Source: CAWAMD01 sp963783045 (GTDB taxonomy: Bacteria > Actinomycetota > Nitriliruptoria > Nitriliruptorales > Nitriliruptoraceae). From it: DNA of 64,000 nucleotides. The stretch covers positions 1 through 64,000 of the forward strand of contig CAWAMD010000011.1 of assembly GCA_963783045.1 (NCBI GenBank), written 5' to 3'. Positions within the stretch are counted from its first letter, which is position 1; the number at the start of each line of letters is the position of its first letter. Shown here one piece after another: positions 57,235 through 64,000 of this stretch. The notes below the pieces were generated by a model. The model ran no database searches, was not told the DNA's origin, and saw only the letters and a program-made list of their open reading frames with translations. The position numbers and the translations under genes are program-made.

Positions 57235-57873
57235 ATGCCGAGATCCGGCAAGACCGAGCGGGGACGCAGGACCCGGGCCCGCATCGCGGAGGCGGCGACG
57301 CGCCTGTTCGTGGCGCAGGGCTACCTCGACACGACGATGGCGGCGATCGCCGCTGAGGCCGGTGTGGCCGTCCAGACGCTCTACCTCGCGTTCGGCTCGA
57401 AGGCCGCCATCCTGGCCGCTGCCCACGACCGGGCTGTCGCCGGCGACGATGTACCGCTCCCCGTCCTCGATCGCCCCTGGGTCGCCGAAGCACGCGCTGC
57501 AGCCGAGGGGCTGGAGGCGCTGACGATCGTGGTCGACAACGCACTGGCGATCGTGGAGCGGGTCAGCCCGATCTACGGGGTCATCCAGGCGGCGGCCGCC
57601 GACCCGGACGTGGGCGAGCTGCTCGAGCGGACGAAGGCCCAGCGCCTCGCCACGGTGGCCGTGCTCGCCGACGTGCTCGCGGCCAAGCCCGGGTTCGCAT
57701 CCACGCACTCCGTCGACGAGACCACCGACATCCTCTACGGGCTGATCAGCGACGAGCTCCACCGTCTGCTCGCGGTCGAGCGCAGCTGGTCACCGAAGGA
57801 CTGGAAGGCGTGGGTGCACCGTACGGCCGCGTTCCACCTCTTCCCCGGCGCGGTCCCGTCGGTGTCCAGCTGA
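57235..57873 (+). CDS. TetR-family transcriptional regulator
   Basis: A 212-residue repressor. RARIAEAATRLFVAQGYLDTTMAAIAAEAGVAVQTLYLAFGSKAAILAAA is the TetR helix-turn-helix. The C-terminal helical domain (ERVSPIYGVIQAAAADPDVGELLERTKAQRL) binds the ligand. ATG 57235 has AGAGGTGA upstream. Divergent to DUF5519-VOC-RidA and the likely local regulator. Confidence 0.88.
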   Translation: MPRSGKTERGRRTRARIAEAATRLFVAQGYLDTTMAAIAAEAGVAVQTLYLAFGSKAAILAAAHDRAVAGDDVPLPVLDRPWVAEARAAAEGLEALTIVVDNALAIVERVSPIYGVIQAAAADPDVGELLERTKAQRLATVAVLADVLAAKPGFASTHSVDETTDILYGLISDELHRLLAVERSWSPKDWKAWVHRTAAFHLFPGAVPSVSS

Positions 57874-58071
57874 GCTCGGCGACCTCCCGGGTCGACACGA
57901 CCGCAGCCAGCGGGACGCCTCTGCGCTGATGGGCGTGGCGACGCCCGATGGACCTGCCGGCGCGGGTCGTCGGCGTGCAACCCACCCAGATGTGCCGGTC
58001 ACCCCTACCCTCGATGGCGTGGCCGGCGCGATGGCCGAGGCCCGTGCCGGCACCCAACCGAAGGAGGCGGG

Positions 58072-58263
58072 ATGGCCGGGGGCGGCAACGGGTGGTGGGG
58101 CTCGACGCGCCATGAGGACCAGGCCGAGCTGTTCGTCGAGGACCGTGTCCGGAACCGTCCTGGGCCTCGGCGATCGCGCCGCGAGCGTCGCTGGGCAGCG
58201 TGGTTCCTCGCCGCCGCCGTCGTCGTCGCGATCGTCGCGGGCGTGCTCCAAGCAGTCCTCTGA
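58072..58263 (+). CDS. small single-pass membrane protein
   Basis: 63 residues: an acidic/basic N-terminal part and one C-terminal transmembrane helix (WAAWFLAAAVVVAIVAGVLQAVL). ATG 58072 has a strong AAGGAGG 6 bases upstream. No family recognised. The HNH tail frame on the other strand runs under it, so one of the two is not real. Confidence 0.55.
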   Translation: MAGGGNGWWGSTRHEDQAELFVEDRVRNRPGPRRSRRERRWAAWFLAAAVVVAIVAGVLQAVL

Positions 58264-58465
58264 CGGCGCTGCCGTCGCGCGATCGTGCTCGAAGCGGTGG
58301 CCTGATGCCCGGGGACGCTCGCCTCCCACCAGGCGGACGTCCGGCGCTGCCGAGGACGGCGCCATGGACGACGACTCGGCGACGTAGACGCCGCGGCTCT
58401 CGGCCGACGTGTCAGGCGGCGTTGCGGGACCGAAGAGGCGCAGCGGCCCCGCGTGTTCGGTCTCG

Positions 58466-59812
58466 TCACCCGGCGCACGTTCGGGGACGTCGTGGCGGGA
58501 CGCCGCGGTCGGTCCGGCTCGTGGTCCCGCGGTCGATCCGGCGCGCCCCGCGGCCGGTCGTTTCGAAACGGTGGCGGGGCCGGCACGCGTGTACGCGACC
58601 GGCGTCCCATCGGTGCGGAGGATGACCGGATGGCGATCGACGAACTCGACGGTGTAGGCGCCGCGGTCGAACAGACGGTGGTGCCGCCGGCACAGCAGCC
58701 CGGAACGTCTCGAGCGAGATCCTGCCCTGGTGTCGGTACGGAACGTAGAAGTGCGCCACGTCGCACCAGCGTCCGGGCATGTCGCAGCCCGACCAGATGC
58801 AGGTCTCGTCGCGTAGCCGCAGCGCCTTCCACAGGCCGACGGGGACATACCGGGTCTGGTGGGACACGCCCAGCGGCAGCCAGTCCACGTCGGTGAGTAC
58901 GGCGGCATACCGACTGTTGCCCAGCACGCGGGTGAGCTCGTCGTAGGGCAGCGGACCCGTGTGCTCGAGCTCCCCGGCGCCCCGCTGGTCGCGCAGCACG
59001 TGGTCGTTGACGAGCACGGAGACGTGCGGGACGACGCCGTGGTTCGCAGGGGCCTCGCCGGCACGCAACGCCGCCGAGGCCACGTCGATCAGCGCGTCCC
59101 AGGTGCGCTGCTCGGGTGTGCGCTGTTCGTCGGCCGCGTCCGGACGCCGGAACGCGTCGACCGCGGTGTGCAGGATCTCGGCGTCCTCGCCGACGCCCTC
59201 ACCCCTGATCACGGTGGTCCCCGACGGCGTCTGGGTGATCGCCGCACGACGGTTCGCGTGCTGGGTATCGAGACGCTCCATGGCCGCGTCCGGATCATGC
59301 TCGGCGAGCAGCCGACGGCAGGTTCGCCCGAACTCCACCGGGGACTCGTCGGCCGCGGCCTCGCACAGCCGCGCCTCGAACCGGTCCCGTCGCTCGCCGG
59401 TGAACCCGGCCAGGGTCTGGGCGAGCAGCTCGACGTGCCGGCGGGTGATCTTCCCCTGCCGGAACAGCCGGCGGCCCCTCTGCAGCGACTCCAGGTGCCG
59501 CCCCGCCTTCAGCTCACGCTTGGCCTGGGAGGGGTCGAGCTTCAAATCGTCCGCGTAGTCCTTCTGCACGTCCCGCGACGCGCGCTCGGGTGCACGGTCG
59601 TCATCGGGGCGCTCCTGGCGTGCCTGCTCCGCCGACCGGCGCGCACGCGCCGCCACGAGCTCGGTCCGGTGCGCCTCCAGCCGACGCTCGATGCGATGCT
59701 CGACCCGGGTGATCTCGCGCAGCGTCGCGTCGTCGAGCTCGTCGGCCCGCACAGCGGTCAGCGCATCCGACGCAGCTTCGAGCTGCGCGACGAGCTGGTG
59801 CGCATCCGGCAC
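58466..59812 (-). CDS. DUF222 / HNH endonuclease (frameshifted, C-terminus unclear)
   Basis: A DUF222-HNH protein. GTG 59812 behind GAGAGGGG opens the DUF222 helical region (residues 1-300, LDPSQAKRELKAGRHLESLQRGRRLFRQGKITRRHVELLAQTLAGFTG). The HNH core is RDETCIWSGCDMPGRWCDVAHFYVPYRHQGRISLETF, then one extra base near 58710, then GLLCRRHHRLFDRGAYTVEFVDR. After the shift the frame stays open with low-complexity sequence to 57790, so the true end is uncertain; 58466 is the stop of the unshifted frame. A LexA-type box lies 25 bases upstream. Such genes are multicopy in actinobacteria. Confidence 0.8.
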   Translation of the reverse strand: MPDAHQLVAQLEAASDALTAVRADELDDATLREITRVEHRIERRLEAHRTELVAARARRSAEQARQERPDDDRAPERASRDVQKDYADDLKLDPSQAKRELKAGRHLESLQRGRRLFRQGKITRRHVELLAQTLAGFTGERRDRFEARLCEAAADESPVEFGRTCRRLLAEHDPDAAMERLDTQHANRRAAITQTPSGTTVIRGEGVGEDAEILHTAVDAFRRPDAADEQRTPEQRTWDALIDVASAALRAGEAPANHGVVPHVSVLVNDHVLRDQRGAGELEHTGPLPYDELTRVLGNSRYAAVLTDVDWLPLGVSHQTRYVPVGLWKALRLRDETCIWSGCDMPGRWCDVAHFYVPYRHQGRISLETFRAAVPAAPPSVRPRRLHRRVRRSPSGHPPHRWDAGRVHACRPRHRFETTGRGARRIDRGTTSRTDRGVPPRRPRTCAG

Positions 59813-60196
59813 GGTCCGTTCCCCTCTCCTACGATTGCTCGAACGTATGTTCGAGTCTAGCGGCGCGCTGTGACAGGGGGAAACTCGCGCTGGGCCCGAT
59901 GTGGACAACGTCGACCGTTCGAGCGGCAGCCCCGAGTCGGGCGGCGCCGTCCGCCGCCGAAGGACGTGTCCGCGCCCGTCGAGCGCCTGGGCCCGGGTGC
60001 TGCTCGACCATGCGGCCGCGTCTCACTGCTGGATGTTGTCCACGATCCCGTCGCAGTCGTCGTCGAGGGGTCCTGATCGGTGGCGGACCGCTGCTTCTTC
60101 GAGCCTCTCGGCACTAGCTGGAGTCCCCCCATGGCGGGCATCACGGCGAGCGGGACGATCGCGCGGCGAAGCGGCGTGTCCGGGCGGACCTCGTGA
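59813..60196. other. intergenic region with SOS box
   Basis: No believable gene on either strand. It contains the LexA-type box and the promoter of the DUF222-HNH gene, then GC-rich sequence up to the broken PLD-like fragment. A minus frame ending near 60023 reads DDDCDGIVDN but lacks a start and ribosome-binding site. Confidence 0.5.
59838..59855. promoter_or_regulatory. LexA-type SOS box
   Basis: CTCGAACGTATGTTCGAG is a perfect palindrome, CTCGAAC-GTAT-GTTCGAG, and matches the gram-positive/actinobacterial LexA site CGAACnnnnGTTCG. It lies about 25 bases before the HNH start, so the endonuclease gene should be induced by DNA damage. Confidence 0.85.
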
Positions 60197-60776
60197 AGAC
60201 CACATCCCCACGACCTGCCCCGACGACATCACCCCGAGGTCACCGCGATCGTCGGCGCGGGCGCGGACGTCGGCGTGCTGGAGCAGCAGCTGGACCAGCT
60301 CGGGACACGCAGCCGGGTGGTGGCGACCTCCGTGTTCGGCGGGGCGTCGACGACGAGCGCGATGGCTGCTCTGCAGAGCACCGGAGCGCGCCTGCGCGTG
60401 GTGAACGCGTCGCAGGGCACCTGCCATCCCAAGGTCTTCGTGGCCCGGACGGGGCGCGCGTCAGAGCCATCGTCGGCTCGAGGACCTGACCTCCGGGTTG
60501 GTGACCAACGTCGAGGTCGGTGTCCTGCTCGACGGCGCGCCCGACGAGCCCAAGCTGGATCGGGCCTGGTCCGTCGCGTCAGCGCTCTGGAAACCAGGAG
60601 GCCGCCCGTGGTGGCAACCGCTCGCTGCGGAAGTCCCGGACGAGACCGTCCCGGCCGACCTTCTCCGTGCCCTGCAGGCGGCGGTCGCAGTCGACCCGGT
60701 GTTTCCGACGCTGCAGAGTCGCAAGCCCAACCGCGTCACCGAGGTGACCCGATCGGGGCTCTGGGCCGGGCACTAG
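60197..60776 (+). pseudogene. broken phospholipase-D-like (PLDc_2) domain fragment
   Basis: The three forward frames together read a single PLD-like nuclease domain: AIVGAGADVGVLEQQLDQLGTRSRVVATSVFGGAST, then CHPKVFVARTG (the HxK of an HKD motif), then RVRAIVGSR, then LTSGLVTNVEVGVLLDG (normally NLTSG, the N needing one more base). One base is missing near 60453 and one near 60484. The start is missing, with a TGA just upstream at 60194. A decayed fragment, perhaps of a PLD-helicase protein. Confidence 0.7.
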
Positions 60777-60930
60777 TGCGTTCGAGCACGCACGCGTACC
60801 GCCCCGCACTAGTGCGTTCGAGCACGCACGCGTACCGCCGCGCACTAGTGCGTTCGAGCACGCACGCGTACCGCCGCGCACTAGTGCGTTCGAGCACGCA
60901 CGCGTTTCGCAACGCACTCGTGCGCAACGG
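60770..60930. repeat. 36-base tandem repeat, just over four copies
   Basis: Exact 36-base period with units beginning GCACTAGTGCGTTCGAGCAC at 60770, 60806, 60842 and 60878, and a diverged start at 60914. GCACTAGTGC is itself palindromic. It follows directly on the PLD-like fragment. No spacers, so not CRISPR; period divisible by three but no plausible gene. Confidence 0.88.
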
Positions 60931-61343
60931 TGGCGATCGGGTCGCATGCGGAACACGCCGTAGTTCGAAACGGAAGCCTCGGCACGCAAGGGCCGCCTGC
61001 CCAGGAGATACCAGCGTGGGATATTCACGCTCGCCCGGTGTCGCAGCACCGCTGCCCGGCCGCGCGAACTGCGTGAGGAACGTCCCTTCCTCCATGGCGG
61101 GGTCCCTCAGGACCCTCGCTTCCGCCAGCGCCGCCGGCGCTGCCTCCCGGCGCCGTCGGTCGCCTGCGCCGCCTCGGACTCGCGGCTTCCTGTCGCGGTC
61201 CAGGCCCGGTAGTCGTTGGCTCCGGTGCTGACCGTGAACTCCGACCCCGCTTCCGTCGCTGCTGTCGTCATCGGCCGTCCCGACGGTCCTCTTGATACCG
61301 CGCGTCGACCACGGGGCCGCGAACCGAAAGACCCACTACTATC
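60931..61343. other. no gene seen between repeat and ATPase
   Basis: GC drops in places but no frame has both a ribosome-binding site and recognisable product. It should contain the ATPase promoter towards its 3' end. Confidence 0.45.
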
Positions 61344-61363
61344 CAGTGGGTTATTACCCACTG
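61344..61363. promoter_or_regulatory. operator-like palindrome before the AAA ATPase
   Basis: CAGTGGGT and ACCCACTG form perfect 8-base arms around TATT, in an AT-rich island 23 bases before the ATG. Candidate binding site for autoregulation by the ATPase winged helix or another regulator. Confidence 0.65.
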
Positions 61364-61386
61364 ATCTACAGAGGGATACCTGCCGC

Positions 61387-62472
61387 ATGGAGACGTCGCC
61401 GTTCCCCTACCAGGGACCGCTCGCGCCCGGACAGGTCCGGGGGCGCGACGAGCTGCTCACCGAGCTGACGGAGCGGGTCTCCGAGCGACGCGTGACGGCC
61501 CTGCTGGGCCCGCGGCGTTTCGGCAAGACCTCGGTGCTGCGCCGCCTGGCCGCCGACCTGTCCGAGGTCTCGACCATCTTCATCGATCTGTTCGGGGTGC
61601 AGACGGACGCGGACCTGGTGGTCCGCCTGTCGACGGCGATGCGCGCGGCGGTCCCGGCCGTCCGCGAACATGCCGTGGAGCTCTCGGTCGAGGCGGGTAT
61701 CGACCTCGCCGGGGTGCAGGCCAAGCTCGCCCTCTCGCCCCGGCAGCGGCCGGATGCGCGCCTTCTCTACGGCGAGCTGGTACGCATGCTCGCCGCCGTG
61801 TCGGAACGCACCACGCTGCTCGTGGTCTTCGACGAGTTCCAGTCCATCACCGCCGTCGAGGGTGCCGCAGCGATCCTGCGCACGTCCCTTCAGGACCACT
61901 ACCAGCGGCTCGGGCTGATCTTCGCCGGCTCGGCGCCGTCGGCGATGCACGACATCTTCACCCGCCACGACCAGCCGTTCTTCAACCAGGCGGATCTTCT
62001 GACCATCGAGCCCCTGTCGCGAGCGGCCGTGCACGACATCGTCAACGACGGCTTTCGTTCCACCGGCCGCACCCCCGGGGCGGTCGCCGACCAGATATTC
62101 GATCTCACGTGGGGGCACCCGCAACGAACGATGCGCGCCGCGGACGAGGTGTGGCGCCACACCGAGCCGACCACGGCCGCCGACCGCGTGTGGGGCCGGT
62201 CGCTGATCGCGCTGCGCGGGGCGGAGGCCGCCACGCTGGCCGCCACCTACGGCGACCTCAACGGGACCGAGAAGAAGGTCGTGCGGGTCTACGCCAACCA
62301 TGGGGCGATCTACGGGTCCGCGGCCGAGCGACTCCGCCTGTCCCCCGGCGCCGCCGACCACGCCCGCGGCAAGCTGCTCGCCGACGGGAAGCTCTGGAAG
62401 ACCGCCGACGACGAGATCGTCGTCACCGACCCGCTCTTCGCCGACTGGCTGCGCGAGCGTCTCCCGCTCTGA
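61387..62472 (+). CDS. AAA ATPase of the archaeal-ATPase (PF01637-like) type with C-terminal winged helix
   Basis: A 361-residue STAND-like ATPase. VRGRDELLTELTERVSERRVTALLGPRRFGKTSVLRRL holds Walker A (GPRRFGKTS); LLVVFDEFQSI is Walker B; LIFAGSAPSAMHDIFTRHDQPFFNQADLLTIEPLS is sensor 1 and following. The last 70 residues (NGTEKKVVRVYANHGAIYGSAAERLRLSPGAADHARGKLLADGKLWKTADDEIVVTDPLFADWLRERL) are a winged helix. Family members resemble MoxR/STAND regulators and some sit in mobile or defence regions. ATG 61387. Confidence 0.8.
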   Translation: METSPFPYQGPLAPGQVRGRDELLTELTERVSERRVTALLGPRRFGKTSVLRRLAADLSEVSTIFIDLFGVQTDADLVVRLSTAMRAAVPAVREHAVELSVEAGIDLAGVQAKLALSPRQRPDARLLYGELVRMLAAVSERTTLLVVFDEFQSITAVEGAAAILRTSLQDHYQRLGLIFAGSAPSAMHDIFTRHDQPFFNQADLLTIEPLSRAAVHDIVNDGFRSTGRTPGAVADQIFDLTWGHPQRTMRAADEVWRHTEPTTAADRVWGRSLIALRGAEAATLAATYGDLNGTEKKVVRVYANHGAIYGSAAERLRLSPGAADHARGKLLADGKLWKTADDEIVVTDPLFADWLRERLPL

Positions 62473-62648
62473 CCGACGGCCGGCGTCGCGGTGCCGCTGC
62501 AGCGTCTCGTCACCGGGCCTGCGGCCAGTAGAGCTCGAAGACGCGCCGTCACACTCACGGGCATGCAGCACCTGTGGCGCCGACCCGTCCGCCGCGTCCG
62601 ACGCGGCCGACGCCTCCCCGCTCATGGTCCTCCCGCTCCGTCACGTGC

Positions 62649-64000
62649 CTACGCGGCCGCGACCTTGAACTCCTCGTACAGGTCGGCAGGGATCGGGTTG
62701 CGCAGCCGCCAGGTGATCGCGATCGGGCGCTCGCCCTGATGCGAGACGTAGTCGGCCGGGCCGAGCAGCGTGTAGGGCCGGGTGCTCCCCCACGGATCGG
62801 TCCTCGACGCCCGGACGGCCAGCAGGATCCGTACCCCGTTGCTGCGCTGGCCGAGGTAGCGCCGCCCCGCCGTCGAGTCGACCCTCGTGGAGTTCTGCGA
62901 CTCCCAGTGGAACAGGTCGCGGCTGATCGCGTAGTCGCGGTACAGCGTCGTCGGCGAGTAGTGCTTGGCGGTCTTCTGCAGCGTGATGAACAGCACCTCG
63001 GTCTGCGCCGGCTCGTGCCACCACGGGCCGGCCTGGTGGCTGTAGCGCTCCCCCGGTGTGAGCCGGCCGAAGGCCGCGAGGATCTCGTCGCGGGCGTAGG
63101 TGGCGTGCAGCCGCAGCGGCACGTCGGCGTCGGGCAGAGCGATCGACGGCCGGGCGATGCGCTCCCGCAGCAGCGGCAGGACCTCACGCAGCTCGTCGCG
63201 CACCGCCGGCGACGACCACAGCCCAGCCCAGGCCGCGTCCGCGGAGTCGGGTGCGCCCTTCACGGACCACAGCGTCACGAGGAACATCCAGGCCAGCCGC
63301 CGGTCGCGCTCCGACGCCGGCACGGGTGGCACCGAGCCGGACAGCCACGCCCCGAGGCGGTCGAGCCGTTCGGTGTCGTCCAGGTGCAGGAGCCGACGGA
63401 CCCCCCGCTGCAGTCGCTTCTCGTCCTCACCGACCGGCCGCGTCTCGAGGCCCACGTCGCGCCGCAGCCTCGCCCACCCGACCTTCGCGACGTCCTCGAG
63501 CTCGACGCCTGCCTGCGCACAGAACTCCCCCAGCGGCGGGGCTTGCCGGGTGGGCTGCTGCGACGCCTGCAGCGCCAGCTCGCGCCGCAGTGCCGGCGCG
63601 TTCGCCGTGACCGCTTCCTTGAGGTGGGCGAGCACCCACTCCCTCGCCTGCCGGTCGAGCTCGAGGTGGCAGCCCGACGGCAGGTACGGGAAGCCCGCCT
63701 CGGCGGCCTCGGTCAGCTCGCGCCGGGAGATCCCGGTCAGCGCCCGCAACCGCAGGTCGTAGCGATACTCCCGACGGTGCTGGGCGACGAAGTCGAGGAT
63801 CGTGCAGACGGGCTTGTCCTCGTGGCGACGCAGCCCACGGCCGATCTGCTGGAGGTGGACGGTCACCGACTCGGTCGGGCGCAGCAGGAGGATCGTGTCG
63901 ACCTCCGGGATGTCCACGCCCTCGTTGAACACGTCCCGGCTGAAGATGGTGGTGAGCTCGCCGGCGCGCAGCCGCGCGATCTGACGCTCGCGCTCCGCCT
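62649..64000 (-). CDS. DEAD/DEAH-box helicase with DUF3427 (5' end beyond the window)
   Basis: The C-terminal about 450 residues of a superfamily 2 helicase; the frame is still open at 64000. IARLRAGELTTIFSRDVFNEGVDIPEVDTILLLRPTESVTVHLQQIGRGLRRHEDKPVCTILDFV contains helicase motifs V and VI. The remainder, ending ITWRLRNPIPADLYEEFKVAAA, is the DUF3427 region with RYSHQAGPWWHEPAQTEVLFITLQKTAKHYSPTTLYRDYAISRDLFHWESQNSTRVDS. Many relatives have an N-terminal PLD-like nuclease domain; that part is outside the window. Likely DNA defence or repair role. Confidence 0.85.
   Translation of the reverse strand, partial: AERERQIARLRAGELTTIFSRDVFNEGVDIPEVDTILLLRPTESVTVHLQQIGRGLRRHEDKPVCTILDFVAQHRREYRYDLRLRALTGISRRELTEAAEAGFPYLPSGCHLELDRQAREWVLAHLKEAVTANAPALRRELALQASQQPTRQAPPLGEFCAQAGVELEDVAKVGWARLRRDVGLETRPVGEDEKRLQRGVRRLLHLDDTERLDRLGAWLSGSVPPVPASERDRRLAWMFLVTLWSVKGAPDSADAAWAGLWSSPAVRDELREVLPLLRERIARPSIALPDADVPLRLHATYARDEILAAFGRLTPGERYSHQAGPWWHEPAQTEVLFITLQKTAKHYSPTTLYRDYAISRDLFHWESQNSTRVDSTAGRRYLGQRSNGVRILLAVRASRTDPWGSTRPYTLLGPADYVSHQGERPIAITWRLRNPIPADLYEEFKVAAA

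Noticed and set aside
60023..60427. Minus-strand frame ending DDDCDGIVDN, like a metal-binding motif
   Set aside because: No start, no repeat of the motif, and it lies opposite the PLD-like fragment.
60770..60930. CRISPR-like 36-base repeats
   Set aside because: Period equals unit length, so no spacers exist.

Overview
The window is very GC-rich, uses GTG starts often, and has densely packed genes with many ATGA, GTGA and TGATG overlaps. Gene content is actinobacterial: two wax-ester-synthase/DGAT proteins, a single-chain acyl-CoA carboxylase, GAF-ANTAR, a DUF222 HNH endonuclease behind a LexA-type SOS box, and cell-wall-binding-repeat-2 domains. A deep-branching actinobacterium such as the Nitriliruptoria would fit, but that is inference. 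No rRNA, tRNA or CRISPR array was seen.

Layout. 0.3-5 kb: a thioesterase, then a xylose module (xylA, xylB and a ROK repressor). 5-6 kb: a lipoprotein. 6.5-12 kb: an aerobic CO-dehydrogenase-like molybdenum hydroxylase operon (small, large and medium subunits, XdhC, CoxG), then a tiny gene, a secreted D,D-peptidase and a methyltransferase. 14.6-17.7 kb: a three-gene glycosyltransferase / methyltransferase / alpha-toroid enzyme operon. 18.2 kb: a peroxiredoxin with in-frame UGA at the catalytic cysteine. 19-26 kb: acyl-CoA carboxylase, MFS exporter with MarR regulator, wax synthase. 26-31 kb: sigma factor, GAF-ANTAR, an OsmC-like gene also with in-frame UGA at its catalytic cysteine, NudC, threonine aldolase. 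31-38 kb: a DUF6398 protein, a second wax synthase, a methyltransferase and a wall-anchored secreted esterase. 38-48.6 kb: a PucR-type regulator, two acyl-CoA ligases and a Liv-type ABC importer, probably one carboxylic-acid uptake and activation locus. 48.6-58 kb: assorted genes (SfsA, PlsC-like, GNAT, HD phosphohydrolase, secreted nuclease, RidA/VOC with TetR). 58-64 kb: accessory material with the HNH gene, a broken PLD-like fragment, tandem repeats, an AAA ATPase and the 3' part of a DUF3427 helicase.

The strongest observation is the pair of probable selenoproteins (peroxiredoxin Sec44, OsmC-like Sec67). Both are thiol peroxidase families, both have UGA exactly where the peroxidatic Cys belongs, and both have a hairpin downstream in the position of a bacterial SECIS. 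A standard pipeline would call each a broken gene. No selA, selB, selC or selD is present here, so the decoding machinery must lie elsewhere if this reading is right.

A second window-wide feature is about a dozen single-base disruptions in otherwise well conserved genes, nearly all a one-base G/C insertion. They look like residual sequence or assembly errors. Frameshifted genes are annotated over their full span with the break position stated.
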